Of a DNA stretch of 64,000 nt, positions 61,835 to 64,000 are shown in pieces. Position numbers and translations under genes: made by a program. The notes under the pieces are model-generated. The model had not been told where the DNA came from and did not search any database. It saw only the letters and a list, made by a program, of their open reading frames with translations. Positions within the stretch are counted from its first letter, which is position 1, and every line of letters starts with the position of its first letter. Origin of the DNA: Leisingera aquaemixtae. Its GTDB lineage: Bacteria > Pseudomonadota > Alphaproteobacteria > Rhodobacterales > Rhodobacteraceae. The stretch spans positions 1 to 64,000 of the forward strand of contig NZ_CYSR01000034.1 of the NCBI RefSeq assembly GCF_001458395.1, written 5' to 3'.

Positions 61835-62806
61835 GTGCAGAAATCCCTAAGCCTGAGGTGGCTGGAGGTGTTCCAGCTTATTTCAAAGTCAGGATCAATA
61901 CAAAAGGTTGCTGCTGAAACCGGCCTGTCGATCAGCACCGTGTCCAATCACCTGCGCAGTCTGGAAAGCGCGCTGGGGGTGGATCTGGTGGATCATACCC
62001 GCCGCCCGATGGGGCTGACCCCGGCCGGAGTCGTCTATGCCCGCTACGTCCATGAGGGGCTGATGACGCTCAGACGCGGCGAGGCGGAGATCCGCTCCGG
62101 CAGCTGGCAGCACGCCACCGATCTGCGCATGGCGCTGCTGGATGATTTCGACAACGAAGTCGGCCCGGAGCTGTTCCAGTTCCTGTCCACCGCCCTGCCC
62201 CGCTGCAATTTCCGCCACTACACCCGGCCCAGCCATGAGATCATCGCAAAGCTGCAGGAGCAGAAACTGGATGCCGGTGTCGCCACCCGCCCGGCGGGGC
62301 TGCTGCCGGATCTGATCGAGTACCCCTTGATGCGCGATCCGTTCATTCTGGTGGTGCCCGCCGCATACAGCGGCAGCGTCGAGGAGCTGACCAAACCGGA
62401 GGCGCCGCTGCCGTTCCTGCGCTATTCCCGCGACCACACCATCGGCAAGCAGATCGAAACCCAGCTGACCCGGCTCAAGATCTCGCTGCCCAACCGGTTT
62501 GAGCTGGAATGCAACCAGTCGATCATCGGCCTGGTGGCCGAAGCCAGCGGCTGGACCGTGACCACCGCCGCCAGTTACCACCGCGCCCAGCGCTTTCACG
62601 ACAAGGTCAAGGTCGTGCGCTTTCCAGGCAAGAGCTTTGCCCGGACGGTGTCGCTGTTCACATCCAGCGTCTATCCGGCGGCCACGTCGCAGCTGATCCA
62701 TGAGGCGCTGCAAAAGTCTCTGCGCCATCATTTCACCGATCCGATCAGCGCCCGTTTCCCCTGGCTGGCCGAGGAGTTCCGGACGCTGCCGGCGCAAGAC
62801 GCATAA
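61835..62806 (+). CDS. LysR family regulator of the sulfonate cluster
   Basis: 323 residues from a GTG at 61835 with AGGAGG eight bases before it. Winged helix at about 5-65 (LRWLEVFQLISKSGSIQKVA, GLSISTVSNHLRSLESALGV) and a LysR substrate domain (DLRMALLDDFDNEVGPELFQ, AGVATRPAGLLPDLIEYPLM). It is divergent from tauABC and in line with hpsN, the usual position of a LysR activator for both. It is not the MocR-type TauR known from roseobacter taurine clusters, which favours a substrate other than taurine. Confidence 0.88.
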   Translation: MQKSLSLRWLEVFQLISKSGSIQKVAAETGLSISTVSNHLRSLESALGVDLVDHTRRPMGLTPAGVVYARYVHEGLMTLRRGEAEIRSGSWQHATDLRMALLDDFDNEVGPELFQFLSTALPRCNFRHYTRPSHEIIAKLQEQKLDAGVATRPAGLLPDLIEYPLMRDPFILVVPAAYSGSVEELTKPEAPLPFLRYSRDHTIGKQIETQLTRLKISLPNRFELECNQSIIGLVAEASGWTVTTAASYHRAQRFHDKVKVVRFPGKSFARTVSLFTSSVYPAATSQLIHEALQKSLRHHFTDPISARFPWLAEEFRTLPAQDA

Positions 62807-62954
62807 AGGCAGACCCCAATTCGAAACAAACATTCGTGTTTCTCGAAACCACCGGTCCCTGGCTTGACCGTTTAAGCCCTTGGGCGCTGTTTAAAGCGCA
62901 AACCGCACCGTGCGCTTCCCCGCACAACCGGCGGCCTTTCAAGGGACATGGATC

Positions 62955-64000
62955 ATGGCAATCACTTATCTGAAACAGGCCCAGCCGCGCCCGGCCGCCG
63001 AGAACAGCGATATCCGCGACACCGTCGCGGTAATGCTCGCCAATATCCGGCGCGAGGGCGAGGAGGCAGTGCGCAGCTATGCGGAAAAGCTGGACGGCTG
63101 GACCGGCCCGATTGTGGTGACGGATGCCCAGCGCCGCGCCGCTTGCAACCGTGTTTCGCCGCAGACAAAGGAAGACATTCAGTTCGCCCACGCCAATATC
63201 CGCCGCTTTGCCGAGGCGCAGAAGGCCACCATGGGGGAATGCGAAGTGGAGGTGATCCCCGGCCTGATCGCGGGCCAGAAGCAGATCCCGGTGTCCAGCG
63301 CCGGCTGCTATGTGCCGGGCGGGCGCTACAGCCATATCGCCAGCGCGCTGATGACCATCACCACCGCCAAGGTGGCAGGCGTGCCGCATATCACCGCAGT
63401 CTCGCCGCCGCGCCCCGGCAGCGGCATTCCCGATGCGATCATCTATGCCATGGACCTGTGCGGCGCGGACCTGATCCTGAACCTGGGCGGGGTGCAGGGC
63501 ATTGCCGCCATGGCGCAGGGCCTGTTCGGGTCGCAGCCCGCCGACATTCTGGTCGGCCCCGGCAATTCCTATGTGGCGGAGGCCAAGCGGATGCTGTTCG
63601 GCGAGGTAGGCATCGACATGTTTGCAGGCCCCACGGACTCCCTGCTGATTGCCGATCACACCGCAGAGGTGGAAACCGTCGCCTGGGATCTGGTCAGCCA
63701 GGCAGAACACGGCGCCGACAGCCCGGTCTGGCTGGTCACCACCAGCGAGCCGCTGGCCAAGGGGGTCATGGCCCGCGCGCAGGCGCTGATTGACCAGTTG
63801 CCCGAACCCAACCTCTCTGCCGCCCACCGTGCTTGGCACGAACGCGCCGAAGTGGCCCTGTGCGGCAGCCGCGAGGAAGCCGCGCAGGCGGCCGACCGTT
63901 ACGCGCCCGAACATCTGCAGGTGCAGGCCGAGGATCTGGACTGGTGGCTGGACCGCCTCACCGCCTATGGCTCGCTGTTCCTGGGCAAGGAGACCACGGT
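62955..64000 (+). CDS. hpsN: Sulfopropanediol 3-dehydrogenase, HpsN-type (histidinol dehydrogenase family), 3' end outside window
   Basis: 348 residues are visible from the ATG at 62955 (AAGGG upstream); the gene runs past the window end with no stop. Histidinol-dehydrogenase fold: SSAGCYVPGGRYSHIASALM, LVGPGNSYVAEAKRMLFGEV, zinc ligands Q and H in SQAEHGADS, and catalytic glutamate-histidine in YAPEHLQ. The loop FAGPTDSLLIAD replaces the AGPSE-type loop of true HisD, which supports HpsN, the enzyme that oxidises (R)-2,3-dihydroxypropane-1-sulfonate to sulfolactate with two NAD. No other histidine genes are near. Its neighbours are a sulfonate-type transporter and a LysR gene. HisD is the alternative. 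Confidence 0.82.
   Translation, partial: MAITYLKQAQPRPAAENSDIRDTVAVMLANIRREGEEAVRSYAEKLDGWTGPIVVTDAQRRAACNRVSPQTKEDIQFAHANIRRFAEAQKATMGECEVEVIPGLIAGQKQIPVSSAGCYVPGGRYSHIASALMTITTAKVAGVPHITAVSPPRPGSGIPDAIIYAMDLCGADLILNLGGVQGIAAMAQGLFGSQPADILVGPGNSYVAEAKRMLFGEVGIDMFAGPTDSLLIADHTAEVETVAWDLVSQAEHGADSPVWLVTTSEPLAKGVMARAQALIDQLPEPNLSAAHRAWHERAEVALCGSREEAAQAADRYAPEHLQVQAEDLDWWLDRLTAYGSLFLGKETT

Noticed and set aside
62955-64000. Plain histidinol dehydrogenase (HisD)
   Set aside because: The substrate loop differs, no his genes are adjacent, and the neighbours are sulfonate transport genes; kept only as an alternative.

Overview
The window is GC-rich, densely packed alphaproteobacterial DNA, and its gene content points to the Roseobacter group (Rhodobacteraceae, Leisingera/Phaeobacter/Ruegeria-like). 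The main indicators are a sulfopropanediol dehydrogenase (HpsN-type) beside a taurine-type ABC transporter, a DUF849 enzyme in a pca operon, a dimethylglycine-dehydrogenase-like flavoprotein near glycine cleavage genes, and a Bap-like adhesin with its type I exporter. The organism assignment is an inference from gene content. No rRNA, tRNA, CRISPR array or replication origin was seen.

Layout. 1-610: right end of an IS481-like insertion sequence, cut by the window edge. 605-4666: an accessory module made of a large serine recombinase and two ParB/RepB-like proteins, translationally coupled, with a small divergent gene. A possible fourth coupled ORF is cut off by the IS. 4667-5699: gene-poor junction. 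5.7-10.9 kb: a SARP/TolB/TPR protein, a small unknown protein and a large chemoreceptor. 10.9-15.5 kb: a Tat-exported metallo-beta-lactamase-fold protein, then pcaQ divergent from pcaC-pcaH-pcaG-DUF849, a protocatechuate pathway lacking pcaB, pcaD and pcaIJ at this site. 15.6-18.5 kb: copA-cueR copper export with a recognisable CueR-type promoter. 18.9-20.0 kb: glutathione-dependent formaldehyde dehydrogenase. 20.1-24.9 kb: the prkA-yeaH-spoVR stress operon.

25.6-33.0 kb: a Bap-like Ig-repeat surface protein followed by an outer-membrane lipoprotein (TolC family), an ABC exporter and an HlyD adaptor. 33.1-39.9 kb: a secreted trypsin-like protease, a second chemoreceptor ending in a CheR/CheB tether (KWEDF), and three receiver-domain proteins including a receiver-histidine kinase and a probable pseudokinase-like relative. 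40.0-50.9 kb: a GntR regulator, an XRE-cupin regulator divergent from lpdA-lipA-AGCS symporter-gcvT-gcvH-gcvP, then a GlxA/AraC regulator. 50.9-58.4 kb: a PotDABC-type ABC importer divergent from a dimethylglycine/sarcosine-dehydrogenase-like flavoprotein. 58.5-64.0 kb: tauABC-type transporter, a divergent LysR regulator and the start of hpsN.

How it fits together: 41-58 kb reads as a methylamine/glycine one-carbon unit. An imported N-methylated compound would be demethylated by the flavoprotein, and glycine oxidised by GcvTHP with LpdA and LipA supplied in the same cluster; FrmA could detoxify released formaldehyde. 58-64 kb reads as uptake and oxidation of an organosulfonate such as 2,3-dihydroxypropane-1-sulfonate. 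Three features stand out as unusual: the recombinase-ParB-ParB module without ParA, a TauC permease with a large cadherin/VCBS-like periplasmic insertion, and a PotC-type permease with an extra membrane segment, coiled coil and repeated low-complexity tail.
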